Shown in pieces: positions 29,401-35,540 of a stretch of DNA of 64,000 bases. The stretch covers positions 62,001 to 126,000 of the forward strand of contig JAMLHJ010000009.1 of NCBI GenBank assembly GCA_023957245.1. The letters are read 5' to 3'. This DNA is from Chitinophagales bacterium. Lineage in GTDB: Bacteria; Bacteroidota; Bacteroidia; Chitinophagales; JADIYW01. Each line of letters starts with the position of its first letter. Positions within the stretch are counted from its first letter, which is position 1. Position numbers and translations under genes: made by a program. The notes beneath the pieces are model-generated. The model made no database searches. It had not been told where the DNA came from and saw nothing but the letters and a program-made list of their open reading frames with translations.

Positions 29401-30028
29401 CATTATATATTGGTTCACTTCCCTGCGTTGAAGCACATCTATTGTCATAATTCACAGTGGCAGTACCAGAGCCAGGACCTTTAATACCTAAACTTTGGGC
29501 ATTACAAACAACGTCATTAGAGTTATCAACGGTAAAAGAACCACTTACCTCCCACCTATAAGTCATTGTAAAATTCTTCCCACTTTGACAACCTGAGCCA
29601 CCAGAAGTAGCTGTCCTTGTGATGTTAGATCCAGTACCATTAACAGTAGGCAAAGTTTCTGTCCATGAATTATCTACGTTATCTCCATCACAGATAGGAA
29701 CTGAACAACTAGTAGCTCCATCATTCTCACAACCTCTCAGCCTTGTCCCTATTGAAGTAGGCACATCAGAAGCACAAACATACGATTTGTCAAAAATCAC
29801 AACATCAACAGAACTTGTACAACCATTACACGTAGTTTCGTATGTGTGACAATCGCCGTCACCATACATTCTCCACAAAGGGTCAGAATCGCCTAATGGC
29901 CAAACATCACAATCACCAATATTAGTGGATACAGAGACTACTCTTAAAATATAGCGTCTATCTGCATGAGCTTCACTTAAAATAAAGAAGACAAGAAAAG
30001 CGGTTAATATTTTGTATAAAGTATTCAT
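20435..30028 (-). CDS. Giant T9SS type A protein with about 15 PPC-like repeat units
   Basis: 3197 residues, the largest gene here. A signal peptide (about residues 1-22, ending EAHA) is followed by a cysteine-rich N-terminal region. Fourteen units share the pattern N-D-x-C-x-A ... C-A-T-x-E-x-G-E-P ... W-Y-x-F ... C-L-x-P-x-x-x-Y-Y-x-Q-V-D-G. A more divergent unit follows, with its aromatic motif near residue 2753. The aromatic W-[YF]-[KR]-F motif recurs from about residue 216 to 2753 with a mean spacing near 180 residues. This pattern resembles bacterial pre-peptidase C-terminal (PPC)-like beta-sandwiches. Near residues 2995-3100 there is the ELISLTGYNNEKENILNWMT segment common in Bacteroidota surface proteins, and the end (from about 3112, YPNPTDGLTTVEM) is a type A sorting domain. 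No protease or other catalytic domain is visible. It is probably a long cell-surface adhesin or structural protein with many disulfides. The small secreted-protein gene lies 49 bases upstream and is probably co-transcribed. Confidence 0.88.
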   Translation of the reverse strand: MNTLYKILTAFLVFFILSEAHADRRYILRVVSVSTNIGDCDVWPLGDSDPLWRMYGDGDCHTYETTCNGCTSSVDVVIFDKSYVCASDVPTSIGTRLRGCENDGATSCSVPICDGDNVDNSWTETLPTVNGTGSNITRTATSGGSGCQSGKNFTMTYRWEVSGSFTVDNSNDVVCNAQSLGIKGPGSGTATVNYDNRCASTQGSEPIYNGMKNTLWYKFTTPAAPVGETSLPLKVYIKENGCGSDNVNVQLYKANGAVACTFPTNLNRVQGDYTCSSANSDEWFNNVCLQYGSEYYVQAGYSDDNCALDLNGGDEGCFQFQLKFGDYPAYDKICNAYDLSYMMPGGAVSVNQAWVNAGNFYNFCAGRDAGEPNSGSSDRTIWFKVKTGANVGDNLYIDASGVREFCTSKGGGSALSGAKVDIYSMATSDPSICSKDSLVTKVGTTTFGDDSDMKIECPTPDTYYYIQIQARNSFPALCEEQEFNVRIRMDNLTGALTRPSNDDICNAINIGGADQIVNPNVTDPQVTGNNQCASTQVGEAALGGANSSDRTIWYSFKTDANPPIEAIIDASYNNSLTNTRGNCNFWFGLANGTFFPRVRVYKSNRAIAGACTGIAGLTAVSDDELLLGIDPTQGSFKVSCLDPNSWYYVQIYTGAGSICDDGSFDIRLKGGPDLKQGPDYICLPASSSTIGTDGFMGTLNSSNNTDLLLNNQTTRCATTSGGEPDNTDFTSSINATVWYKFTTPPADYSDNTLMHVYDIIAERLSSSPSALGVPTTFPDVYLYKSTSTAPRACGDNSSDYSNLTYIDGDAGDIINNNGQIKDVCLTPNTDYYIQVDPIGVGEYVDFNIRVKKSAFRPGNLVCDATTIATSVVSGLNKTTTVANAPLTGVPFFGLPHTNKCASADPGEPDNVTPGGPSSSGNHTSSVWYQFTTDANPAEWIEWEQDDYTSSRGIRGTVCAGLLFNSKVNIYKSKIDTCVYPSFQIQSEYDLAWEVPLVDQASSIPGKFRLRCPEPNTTYYVQILDAPASPCFEGIYEPTIKTAPTTRNIPVNDDPCGAIFLGTVPVGGTVDSDPGGNKTFDNFCATPTKGFLADPSQVLDRDVWFTFIAPPSGSVLITAQSAPSGVPAADKQINLDIAVWDPVLGQANQNPNCSDPRYLWSPLISRNHGIEDYTDAGDVSVTYYDILDTKANIVLEGNSLIATCLNPGKMYYIQVDGEDYFMCDFLNGGDCTMGYFSMQVKDAGLYDMASNSWADVQNGTAFGNDEPCYAKPLPIQGAGVDYNSLNWRNGSNLCATGINDPLPSGWFSTDATVWYKFVAPASGKVKIRAENIPQLNRRDKANPNSPSGLLSVSDKDYHERLNLQLAVFTMGNCLDKSTLSQVASSYDGMLVEMNSTNNDDFVSFTTFGYEEYLVAKCLEPGRTYYIMVDGENDPDLGIGAGVGLGSTIKDVVGDFKISIQDYATVAASLNDNVCDAYEIMNVNTLPVNGIRATGLFNNECATIEPNIEGSGKVAEKIRNSLTPNLINLTAKKTLWFKFRAPSSGKVEIEAINSGNDKIDLGLALFDFPGEDCNLAASGFKVDEDYDPAIITSLHDEKVEIECLIPGRYYYLQVDGSNNPVACIPASLCATGEFSIKITHLAGDPRSDLSHTPPVGGHSAHDDLCDAINLGQLNPGGTKTVTQDNNRCSTEEINEPGSSGWNFSLFDDQIRSVWYRFNTGANLGVLAPGKFTITVNNPSGVCMDLDIDLFEYNGTFTTATCNTQANTNTQFNNLLKVGKGQPIVLSPRSETIEIDCPSPNTTYFLRVVGSTVCPGFGATMGTFDVKLQMDNTSIMANENDDICGSMASPVGTAPGNLGLLSSGGTLVRNNHNNFCASQELGEPETSQSAVQSEPEFDETMWYRFVTPSNPGEIKVSIEALLSAGAVSLPSITVYKGTSANYNPCISGFGGLINVASDMGTWTPLGGFTKIKPTVTLDCPSANWTYFVQVDGYDMALWGITPPGWLFSDNFTYNLEVKDNGSGSPRPANDKLANAIEIKPTALTPGETIVVNGHNLCATGEDNEPRIDAAYNGSNTTDHRNELEDETVWYSFITPAKPGVINVKVADDPAFAESFTPNFAIFYNNGSNPTYRITEAPSPQLIQEGLESSAITGTTTNKNYTCLLPNTRYFIQIDGNDLVPTRSDQGHFILTVADNGDGAIAGNTPTSDLICQAENITPSLIQNGTVTLPRTNYCSWEEMGEPNTSGNMSGSGDDVTINAYDETVWFKFRPAWEGQYEITVNNSHNYILYRSPIGTFDCTDPNWSNLTQMSTSLGLNTAEFSCLDNNVWYYLQVDGDDGPGDDVGPFNLVVKHVDASIPNHDMICSALDLGTINNTTQTAPAQNNICATQEIGEPNVNGDYYNINSVGYDKTLWYRFRTPAQIGEWNISIANQSPYSDRISASAVLYEATGSPICSGGVPVWSSLTERTNSGIANVVNGNADISLECFRLRPNTYYYIQVQGEDVGVFGEVGTNFNVSVTHTPAVVGNNDNVCTPQLLTIGTSYSDNNICAGTQDGEPDISPSPQHPFNSGIKPYDETMWYRFVAPAEGYVKIEGRSLASDPIDMNMNLYELPAGVTSICTGGVPNWSLLSKIGEKSANVLTRDLDYENECLIPGRTYVFKIDGQDALDDRGNYTVKVLNQYQTIPVVCSAVPNDEPCNLPGAYDLSAYVVDAPCSDGSMNYTNNFISSSSTPRIDCANRSSVGLSCGSITNCSDYWYKFTVPSDAEGGVKIQGDDEFGAGGVNNSKQVIGAYRGNPCTGQLQFLGCDYGGLGKDIEFDIAASPGETIYLQVFNDNAPNPSRPTYGLCISTHCEPKIACSSVPTLEYDVPQCWNLDEDNSPLNNSGGIYGNCLPGGATSANYFTFNTECGATADGHPDTLSIVFSVNNVGSNTALAIYEDVTPCDGVSDGTLINCVPFGTCIGCSPSMTFSQTYKLDECKTYVVQILGQDDDNDGSSGQIYIFKSPLEPPVLPVELISLTGYNNEKENILNWMTASEKNTEHFIVEKSVDAKSFGAIGIVAANGNSNQVNNYMFVDQEPVQGHNYYRLKIVDFDGKFEYSNIIDIELDDKVSNDNHTAILSVYPNPTDGLTTVEMAVVQDSDFEVKIVNTLGQVMHSEIKPLVKGKNTFVIDAQKYAQGAYMISIVNKATLESFDAKFVKQ

Positions 30029-30077
30029 ACTTTTTATATTCTATTTTAGATAATCTTAAAATTACTTTGGCAGTATT

Positions 30078-30506
30078 TTAAGGTTTCGAATTGTCTATTT
30101 GCTGACTAAATACCTCTTTACTTATTGTAGTCAAATTAATTCCTGAATTTAATGCAGCTTTAACTAGTCTATTAATATCAAAGCTCTTTTGAGTGAGGAT
30201 AGCTATTTTATCTTGATTAGGTTGTAGTTTAAGCACTAAAGGATCTTGATATAACTGTATAATCATCCTATCAAAAGCTTCTCCATTATCAGCATATACA
30301 GTAAAATAATGTACAGCATTAGCTTGTTCTTCTTCAGAAGAAATCAACTGTATAAATTTCTTCCAATAATTCTCAGTTTTAAACACTGAAAGTTCTTCAT
30401 CTGTCAATGGTTCGGAACGAAATGCAACAACATCATCCGAACTTTGCGCAAAAACATGAATACTACTAATGAAAAAAAGCAATAAAAAAGTGTATAAAAA
30501 TTTCAT
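30078..30506 (-). CDS. Small secreted protein of unknown function
   Basis: 142 residues. A clear signal peptide (MKFLYTFLLLFFISSIHVFAQ) is followed by about 120 mostly helical, charged residues (AFRSEPLTDEELSVFKTENY, VHYFTVYADNGEAFDRMIIQ, KIAILTQKSFDINRLVKAAL). There are no cysteines in the mature part, in contrast to its neighbour, and no sorting domain, so it would stay in the periplasm. It lies 49 bases upstream of the 3197-residue gene on the same strand. I do not recognise a family. The closeness suggests a role connected with the giant protein, for example during its export, but nothing in the sequence proves it. Confidence 0.65.
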   Translation of the reverse strand: MKFLYTFLLLFFISSIHVFAQSSDDVVAFRSEPLTDEELSVFKTENYWKKFIQLISSEEEQANAVHYFTVYADNGEAFDRMIIQLYQDPLVLKLQPNQDKIAILTQKSFDINRLVKAALNSGINLTTISKEVFSQQIDNSKP

Positions 30507-30902
30507 TTCTCTAATTTTAATTTATTTAAAAATTGATAACTTATCTAATCAAAACACATGTAAAACCTGACAAAAACCTTACAAAATAACCTTAAGCAAC
30601 AAAAAATACAATCTAATTTAGCATAAGTTTAAGACAAATTTAATAATCAAAAAACGATTTCACCATATAATTAATAAATCTACAACATATAGAGTTAGCT
30701 ATAAATTATGTTATTAGATAATAAGTTAACAAATACTAATACTTTAGACATGCTTAATCAAAATACCAATTTATTTTTTTTGACAAAAATCAATCAAATT
30801 TATACAGTAATGAAATTAAAAATTATACACTAAAAGGAAATAGAAGAATTGGATATTGATATCTTTATTTATATCTTGATTTAACGTTGTCAATAAGAAA
30901 TT
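30507..30902. other. AT-rich divergent intergenic region
   Basis: 396 bases between two divergent genes. It is very AT-rich with no credible ORF. Two minus-strand TATA-like boxes of the form TAAATTTG (complement at 30635-30642 and 30795-30802) could serve the secreted-protein operon, but neither has a clear -33 TTG. No RNA fold stands out. Confidence 0.4.
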
Positions 30903-31967
30903 TTGCTTATCAATATTCCATATATCCGTGCAAATCACTGGTGGTCATACAAGACAACACCTATTCTCGGGTTTATCTATTTATATTGTAGTTATTTCAA
31001 TATGCTACCTACACAATTAGTAGCAGTTATTTTTTTCTTTATTGTTTCTTATATAGGCTTTGCTGGTACAGGTTATGCCATCAATGATATTTACGATATA
31101 GAAATAGATAGAAAAGCAGGAAAAAGAAATCCATTTGAAGGCAAAAGTAAATTCTTTAAATTCAAGCTGTTATTTTTTCTATCCTTATTAGCATGGGCAC
31201 CATGGATCTATCTCAGAATGCCTTGGTATATCATTATTTGCTTTATTAGCTTACTCCTATTATTACTGACTTATTCGCATCCTAGTACAAGATTTAAAGA
31301 ACATCCATTTTGTGGACCTATATGGGATGCGATGTATGGTCATGTGCTTCCAGTGCTCATCACTTGTTTTACTTTTCAGCAATATGTTGTCAAAGTCCCT
31401 TATAATGAATGGTCATTTTATTTGAGTTTGATAATTTGGCAGTTTTTTAAAGGGATAAGAAATATACTTAACCATCAATTGGATGATTACGACAATGACA
31501 TTTGTTCAGATACTCAAACACTAGTAACAATACATGGTAGGACTGCCATACACCACAGAATAATGGTATATATTCTGCCTTTAGAAATAGGTTCTCTTAT
31601 TGTGTTTTTAATGACGATAAGCTCTCAGTTTAAAAGTATATGGGCTTTTATTATCTTGTTTTTATTGGTATATAGATTTGGTCACGGCTTATTTAAAAGT
31701 AAAAAATGGGATAAAGAAAATCATCAAAAGAATAGTTATCTCTATTTTCTCAATGATTTTTATGAGTTGTATCTTCCATATTATTTCCTTTTAGCATTTT
31801 GTTTTAGACAATCAGAATACATTCTTTTTTTGGTCGTCCATATCCTTTTATTTCCCACATTTCTTCCAAAAATTTGGATGGAATTTTCTTTAGCAATAGT
31901 GGAGTTTAAAAACCATGTAAAAGATAATATTTTTGTATTGCTACATAGAATTTTTAAAAAGGATTAA
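30903..31967 (+). CDS. UbiA-family prenyltransferase
   Basis: 354 residues, an integral membrane protein with about eight or nine hydrophobic helices. The first Asp-rich motif is NDIYDIEIDRKAGKRNP near residues 60-76, the classic UbiA NDxxDxxxDxxxxRP pattern that binds Mg and the prenyl diphosphate. The second is LDDYDNDICSDTQT in the middle of the protein. UbiA enzymes move a prenyl chain to an aromatic or sugar acceptor; which acceptor is used cannot be read from the sequence. The start is taken as TTG 30903, because an in-frame stop lies just upstream and the first ATG would remove the first 33 residues including helix 1. The 3' end overlaps the convergent methyltransferase gene by four bases. 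Confidence 0.85.
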   Translation: MLINIPYIRANHWWSYKTTPILGFIYLYCSYFNMLPTQLVAVIFFFIVSYIGFAGTGYAINDIYDIEIDRKAGKRNPFEGKSKFFKFKLLFFLSLLAWAPWIYLRMPWYIIICFISLLLLLLTYSHPSTRFKEHPFCGPIWDAMYGHVLPVLITCFTFQQYVVKVPYNEWSFYLSLIIWQFFKGIRNILNHQLDDYDNDICSDTQTLVTIHGRTAIHHRIMVYILPLEIGSLIVFLMTISSQFKSIWAFIILFLLVYRFGHGLFKSKKWDKENHQKNSYLYFLNDFYELYLPYYFLLAFCFRQSEYILFLVVHILLFPTFLPKIWMEFSLAIVEFKNHVKDNIFVLLHRIFKKD

Positions 31968-32776
31968 ATTTTCTCTAAAAGTGTTTCATAATAGATTAAA
32001 AATATAGGCCCAGTGCCGTCATATAATCCTTTTTGACTTTGATGAATAGTTATGCCATTTTCTGCTACAAATTGAGTACCTATCTCAGTATAATAAGGTA
32101 TTTGTAATGGACGACACATCTTAATTCTGAAACCAGCTTGAAGTGCGGCTTCTTTCACTACAGAAATATTTTCAATATGGAGAAAAAAATCTCTATTGAC
32201 ATTTTGGACAGCGATATCCACTTCTTTTCTCATCTTTTTATCATCTACCTCGTTGTAATACAAGTCTTTAATATAAACCTTAGCTCCAAGTTTTAATACT
32301 TTATAACAATTTTCAAACACCTTTGGGATATCTATAGAATGTGTAAGAGCTTCCAAAAAATAGATTAAATCAATTGATTCGGCTAGATAATAGTTATCCA
32401 AATGATGAAAATCTCCCTGTCTTACGTCAACTTTCCCTTTAAGAGGGGCCGCTTCTTGGATATTTTTTTGAGCTATTTGAGATTGGTACTCTGAAATTGT
32501 GATTGCTTGAATATTTACATTCATTTTTTTAGCAAAATAAATAGCTGGACCACAGACACCACAGCCAGCATCAATCACATTTTGCCCATCTTTCATCTCA
32601 GATCCAGCGATAATATAGTCAAACAAAGTAGGTAAATCTACCGTCCTAAAAGATTGAAATGTATCGCCAAAAACTTTCATATACCTATCAGTCCACTCAT
32701 CATAATACGACTGTACTTTCTGGGGAGTCAATTCTTCCTTAGGTTTTCTTTTGAATAGATTTTTAAAGAAATTCAT
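31964..32776 (-). CDS. SAM-dependent class I methyltransferase
   Basis: 270 residues. The Rossmann methyltransferase motif I is VIDAGCGVCGPAIYFAKK, followed by ITISEYQSQIAQKN (motif II region), VRQGDFHHL (motif III) and IYFLEALTHS (motif IV). The overall style is that of the sterol/cyclopropane-fatty-acid/geranyl methyltransferase superfamily, including a GCG...P loop and an SIDxxKVFxNCYKVLKLGAK helix. The acceptor is unknown. It is the last gene of an ABC exporter operon (38 bases after the ATPase gene), so capping or modification of an exported glycan or of a lipid carrier is a reasonable guess. S-adenosylmethionine would be supplied by metK. It overlaps the end of the UbiA gene on the other strand by four bases. 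Confidence 0.82.
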   Translation of the reverse strand: MNFFKNLFKRKPKEELTPQKVQSYYDEWTDRYMKVFGDTFQSFRTVDLPTLFDYIIAGSEMKDGQNVIDAGCGVCGPAIYFAKKMNVNIQAITISEYQSQIAQKNIQEAAPLKGKVDVRQGDFHHLDNYYLAESIDLIYFLEALTHSIDIPKVFENCYKVLKLGAKVYIKDLYYNEVDDKKMRKEVDIAVQNVNRDFFLHIENISVVKEAALQAGFRIKMCRPLQIPYYTEIGTQFVAENGITIHQSQKGLYDGTGPIFLIYYETLLEKI

Positions 32777-32814
32777 TACAATTCAATTTTTCAGTTTTAA
32801 TTAACGCAAAAAAA

Positions 32815-33915
32815 TCAACAAACATTCCAATCTGCGAACAATCTTAATGGATTGGGATAAAATTGCAAAAAAGGCATATTACTTTCGTCATAATTCAAAT
32901 CCAAGTGATAACAGCTTTGAAAGAATTTAGAAATTGATTTTCTTTCTTTAATTACAGCTAGAGATACAGAATAGCTATCAGGTTTAATACTTTGAATGGG
33001 GATATGCATTTGAAAAGAGATTTTTTTATCTGTAGACAAAAAACTCAATTTATTCATATTATGTATAGAAGTCAAACTAAATCTACTGTGAATAGATTTC
33101 GCTCCTTCAAAAATCAACCCCACATCTATCAAATTATAGTTTTCAATATTGTTGAGTTCTATATTTACTTGCAATATATCATTATCTATACGGTGAAAAA
33201 TCTTCTTTAATTCCACTTGTTCATCTTGCTCAAATCTTGGAAACAAGTCTGTAAATGTTTTTTGTTCAACAATACCACCATTTTCTATAGCAATAATCCT
33301 ACTACATATTGCAATCAATAGTTCAATATCATGGCTCACTATCAAAATAGTTAATCCCTCTTGTTTCTTTTTTCTGAGAACATCTAGACATTTTTTCATA
33401 AAATACTGATCTCCTACTGCTAGCACTTCATCCAATAAAAGAATATCACATTTCAAATGGATAATAACACTAAAAGCCAATCGCAAATACATCCCATTGG
33501 AGTAGGTTTTTACAGGTTGGTCAATAAATTTACCTATTTCGCTAAAATCAACTATGGTATCAAAAGAAGATTCAATTTCGGCCTTAGTAAAACCTAAGAT
33601 TTGTCCATGAAGATACACATTTTCTCTACCTGTCAATTCTGGATGAAAACCCGCACCAATATCAAGAATAGAGGCAACTTTCCCTTTAATAAAGATATCT
33701 CCGTCAGAAGGCTTGGTGACTCCTGAAAGAATTTTGAGCAATGTACTTTTTCCACATCCATTGGGCCCTACAATACCCACTATTTCACCTGATTGAACCT
33801 CCAGATTGATATGCTTCAAAACCTCTAAGTTAATGTTTTCGCTATCATCAATTGGAGTACGCAAAACATAAGTCTTGGAAAGATTCTTTATTTCTATCAC
33901 AGTGGTATCTATCAT
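32815..33915 (-). CDS. Polysaccharide ABC exporter ATPase (Wzt-like)
   Basis: 366 residues. The ATPase domain (about 1-240) has Walker A GPNGCGKST, signature TYSNGMYLRLAFS, Walker B DILLLDEVLAVGD and the switch His in IVSHD. The segment LDIGAGFHPELTGRENVYL is typical of the Wzt/TagH/RfbE subfamily that exports O-antigen, teichoic acid or capsule chains. The C-terminal 120 residues (from about 245) form an extra beta-rich domain, as in Wzt proteins that recognise the glycan end. The start codon overlaps the stop of the permease gene by four bases, so the pair is translationally coupled. The specific glycan is unknown. Confidence 0.9.
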   Translation of the reverse strand: MIDTTVIEIKNLSKTYVLRTPIDDSENINLEVLKHINLEVQSGEIVGIVGPNGCGKSTLLKILSGVTKPSDGDIFIKGKVASILDIGAGFHPELTGRENVYLHGQILGFTKAEIESSFDTIVDFSEIGKFIDQPVKTYSNGMYLRLAFSVIIHLKCDILLLDEVLAVGDQYFMKKCLDVLRKKKQEGLTILIVSHDIELLIAICSRIIAIENGGIVEQKTFTDLFPRFEQDEQVELKKIFHRIDNDILQVNIELNNIENYNLIDVGLIFEGAKSIHSRFSLTSIHNMNKLSFLSTDKKISFQMHIPIQSIKPDSYSVSLAVIKERKSISKFFQSCYHLDLNYDESNMPFLQFYPNPLRLFADWNVC

Positions 33916-34727
33916 AAAAAATCAATATATTTTGTTTCATTTTTGGTAAAAATCCATAATCCACTGAAAAAAAATGGCACAATCACTAATATGGAATAAA
34001 TATAGTTCCAATCAAAAATATAATTAGCAAATAGACAAGCACGCCAAGCATCTAGTAAACCTGCAATAGGATTGAAATATAGCAGAGTCTTTAAAAAATC
34101 AGGATAGGTTTCTATGGGAATAAAAACTGGTGTAAACCAAATCAAAATATTAATAGCATAAGGTAATGCTTGAAGAATATCTCTATTTTTAAATGAAAAA
34201 GCTCCTATCCAAATACTCACTGCAATCGAAAATAACAATAAAAAAAATACGATAACAGGAATTAATAATATCTTCAAAGAAATCTCCTCTCTATAAAGTA
34301 ATATCAATAAGCACAACAAAACAAAACTGGCTAATATCTCCATTGTGACTACAATTGATTTAGAAATAGGAATAATCAATCGGGGAAAATATATTTTCCT
34401 GATAATAGAGGACGATTCACTCAATCCACTCAATCCTTGGCTCATGGAGTTGGAAAATAAATTCCAAACTATCAACCCACTTAAAACATACAAAGGATAA
34501 TTTACTTGAGAAGAATCTATTTTAAATAGATATTGAAAGAAGAAAACGTATAATGAAGCATGTATAATCGGGTGAAATACAAACCATAATGAACGTAATC
34601 TTGTTTGAGAATATTTGACTTTAACATCTCTCGTCACAAATACTCTCACCATTGATTTAAACTCCCACACTCTTCTCAAGTATTGTAGAATAGTATCTTG
34701 TTTGGCACTGATGTGTTTGGTAATCAT
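33912..34727 (-). CDS. Polysaccharide ABC exporter permease (Wzm-like)
   Basis: 271 residues, an ABC-2 type membrane subunit with about six hydrophobic helices. The N-terminal cytoplasmic part (RRVWEFKSMVRVFVTRDVKV) and the conserved FNPIAGLLDAWRACLF segment before the last helices are typical of Wzm/TagG/RfbD permeases. It forms the membrane channel for the ATPase encoded directly downstream (four-base overlap). No glycosyltransferases are present nearby in the window, so the glycan assembly genes must lie elsewhere. Confidence 0.9.
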   Translation of the reverse strand: MITKHISAKQDTILQYLRRVWEFKSMVRVFVTRDVKVKYSQTRLRSLWFVFHPIIHASLYVFFFQYLFKIDSSQVNYPLYVLSGLIVWNLFSNSMSQGLSGLSESSSIIRKIYFPRLIIPISKSIVVTMEILASFVLLCLLILLYREEISLKILLIPVIVFFLLLFSIAVSIWIGAFSFKNRDILQALPYAINILIWFTPVFIPIETYPDFLKTLLYFNPIAGLLDAWRACLFANYIFDWNYIYSILVIVPFFFSGLWIFTKNETKYIDFL

Positions 34728-34872
34728 TTGTAAAATAAAACTGTAGTCAATATAGTGAATTATGGGTTATGAATTATGAGTTATGAGTTGTCAAATTAAA
34801 AATTTAAAAGTTCGAGGTACGAAGTACGAATAAAAAAAGCAGGTGGTTGTCGAAGCCCTATCTTCCATTTTT

Positions 34873-34946
34873 GTCATTCCCATGAAAATGGGAATCTCCA
34901 ACCTAATTTTACCTTTCATGAGATTCCTGCTTTCGCAGGAATGACA
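34873..34946. repeat. REP-like palindrome pair
   Basis: Two perfect 8-bp hairpins stand in inverted orientation: ATTCCCAT-GAAA-ATGGGAAT (34876-34895) and ATTCCTGC-TTTC-GCAGGAAT (34923-34942). With their flanks (TGTCATTCC ... GGAATGACA) they form one larger inverted repeat, as in bacterial interspersed REP doublets. A translated frame across it gives the well-known spurious HSCESRNL sequence. Confidence 0.8.
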
Positions 34947-35000
34947 TTGCTCTTTTTGGACATTTTGCTCTAAATACAACAAGAAATTCAAAATACAATT

Positions 35001-35040
35001 AACCGCAAAGGACGCTAAGTTTCATGCTAAGTCCACTGAG
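35001..35040. repeat. CGCAAAG-type dispersed repeat
   Basis: ACCGCAAAGGACGCTAAG followed by TTTCATGCTAAGTCCACTGAG. The 17 bases 35006-35022 are identical to 7110-7126, and the element is related to the units at 62037-62205. Confidence 0.7.
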
Positions 35041-35063
35041 CATATTTTTAAAATGGATTACCA

Positions 35064-35128
35064 CGTCGTCGTTCCTCCTCCTCGCAATGACGGAATTTAG
35101 TACGTCACTGCGAGGCACGAAGCAGTCC
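35064..35128. repeat. Dispersed repeat, TTGCGAGG/ACGA type
   Basis: CGTCGTCGTTCCTCCTCC with TCGCAATGACG (to 35092) is followed by its imperfect inverse CGTCACTGCGAGGCACGA (35103-35120). It belongs to the CATTGCGAGGxACGAAGCAxTCC type of intergenic repeat that I recall from many bacterial genomes. Confidence 0.65.
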
Positions 35129-35177
35129 AGATTAATTAAGTAATGTGGAGATGTGAAATGTAAAAATCCAACAAAAA

Positions 35178-35197
35178 AAGGAGCTAAAGAGCTCCTT
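35178..35197 (-). terminator. Intrinsic terminator of the 75-residue membrane-protein gene
   Basis: AAGGAGCT (35178-35185) and AGCTCCTT (35190-35197) form an 8-bp stem with a 4-base loop. On the minus strand it is followed by TTTTT. It lies 24 bases past the stop of the gene at 35221. Confidence 0.8.
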
Positions 35198-35220
35198 AAA
35201 AAATAATATAAATCTATATA

Positions 35221-35448
35221 CTAGTGTTTTGAGTCTAATTCTCTATCTCTCAATAGAAAAATTCCCAAAATCAATGTAATAAAAGCAACAAAAAATGGAT
35301 AAAATACTCCAGCCTGAGCCATTGACTCCAAGCCTTTTGAGCTATTATAATCTAAATAAGCTGAGCTATTCCAATATAAGAATGTATTCACTGTAATTAC
35401 GCCTAAGCTCAAAATTGTAATTGCTACACCAAAAACACGTGTCATCAT
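35221..35448 (-). CDS. Small two-helix membrane protein
   Basis: 75 residues. Two hydrophobic helices (about 5-25, FGVAITILSLGVITVNTFL, and 46-66, AGVFYPFFVAFITLILGIFL) flank a short polar loop, and the C terminus is charged (RDRELDSKH). The protein has its own strong terminator directly downstream, which supports it as a real gene. I do not recognise a family. It stands between the repeat cluster and sbcC, with about 90 bases separating it from the end of sbcC. Confidence 0.6.
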   Translation of the reverse strand: MMTRVFGVAITILSLGVITVNTFLYWNSSAYLDYNSSKGLESMAQAGVFYPFFVAFITLILGIFLLRDRELDSKH

Positions 35449-35540
35449 GTCAAATCAAATTTTGTCCAAAAATAAAGTTTTTATTCAATAAGAAAAAAAT
35501 AAAAATGAAAAATTTATCTACATCTACTCAAACTTCACAC

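Noticed and set aside
20435-30028. Tandem repeats of the giant gene considered as a CRISPR array
   Set aside because: The repeats are protein-domain repeats of about 540 bases that differ at the DNA level; there are no short identical repeats with unique spacers and no cas genes.
34791-34991. A 66-codon minus-strand frame in the repeat cluster
   Set aside because: It translates the REP-like palindromes (CHSCESRNL), a standard artefact of such repeats.
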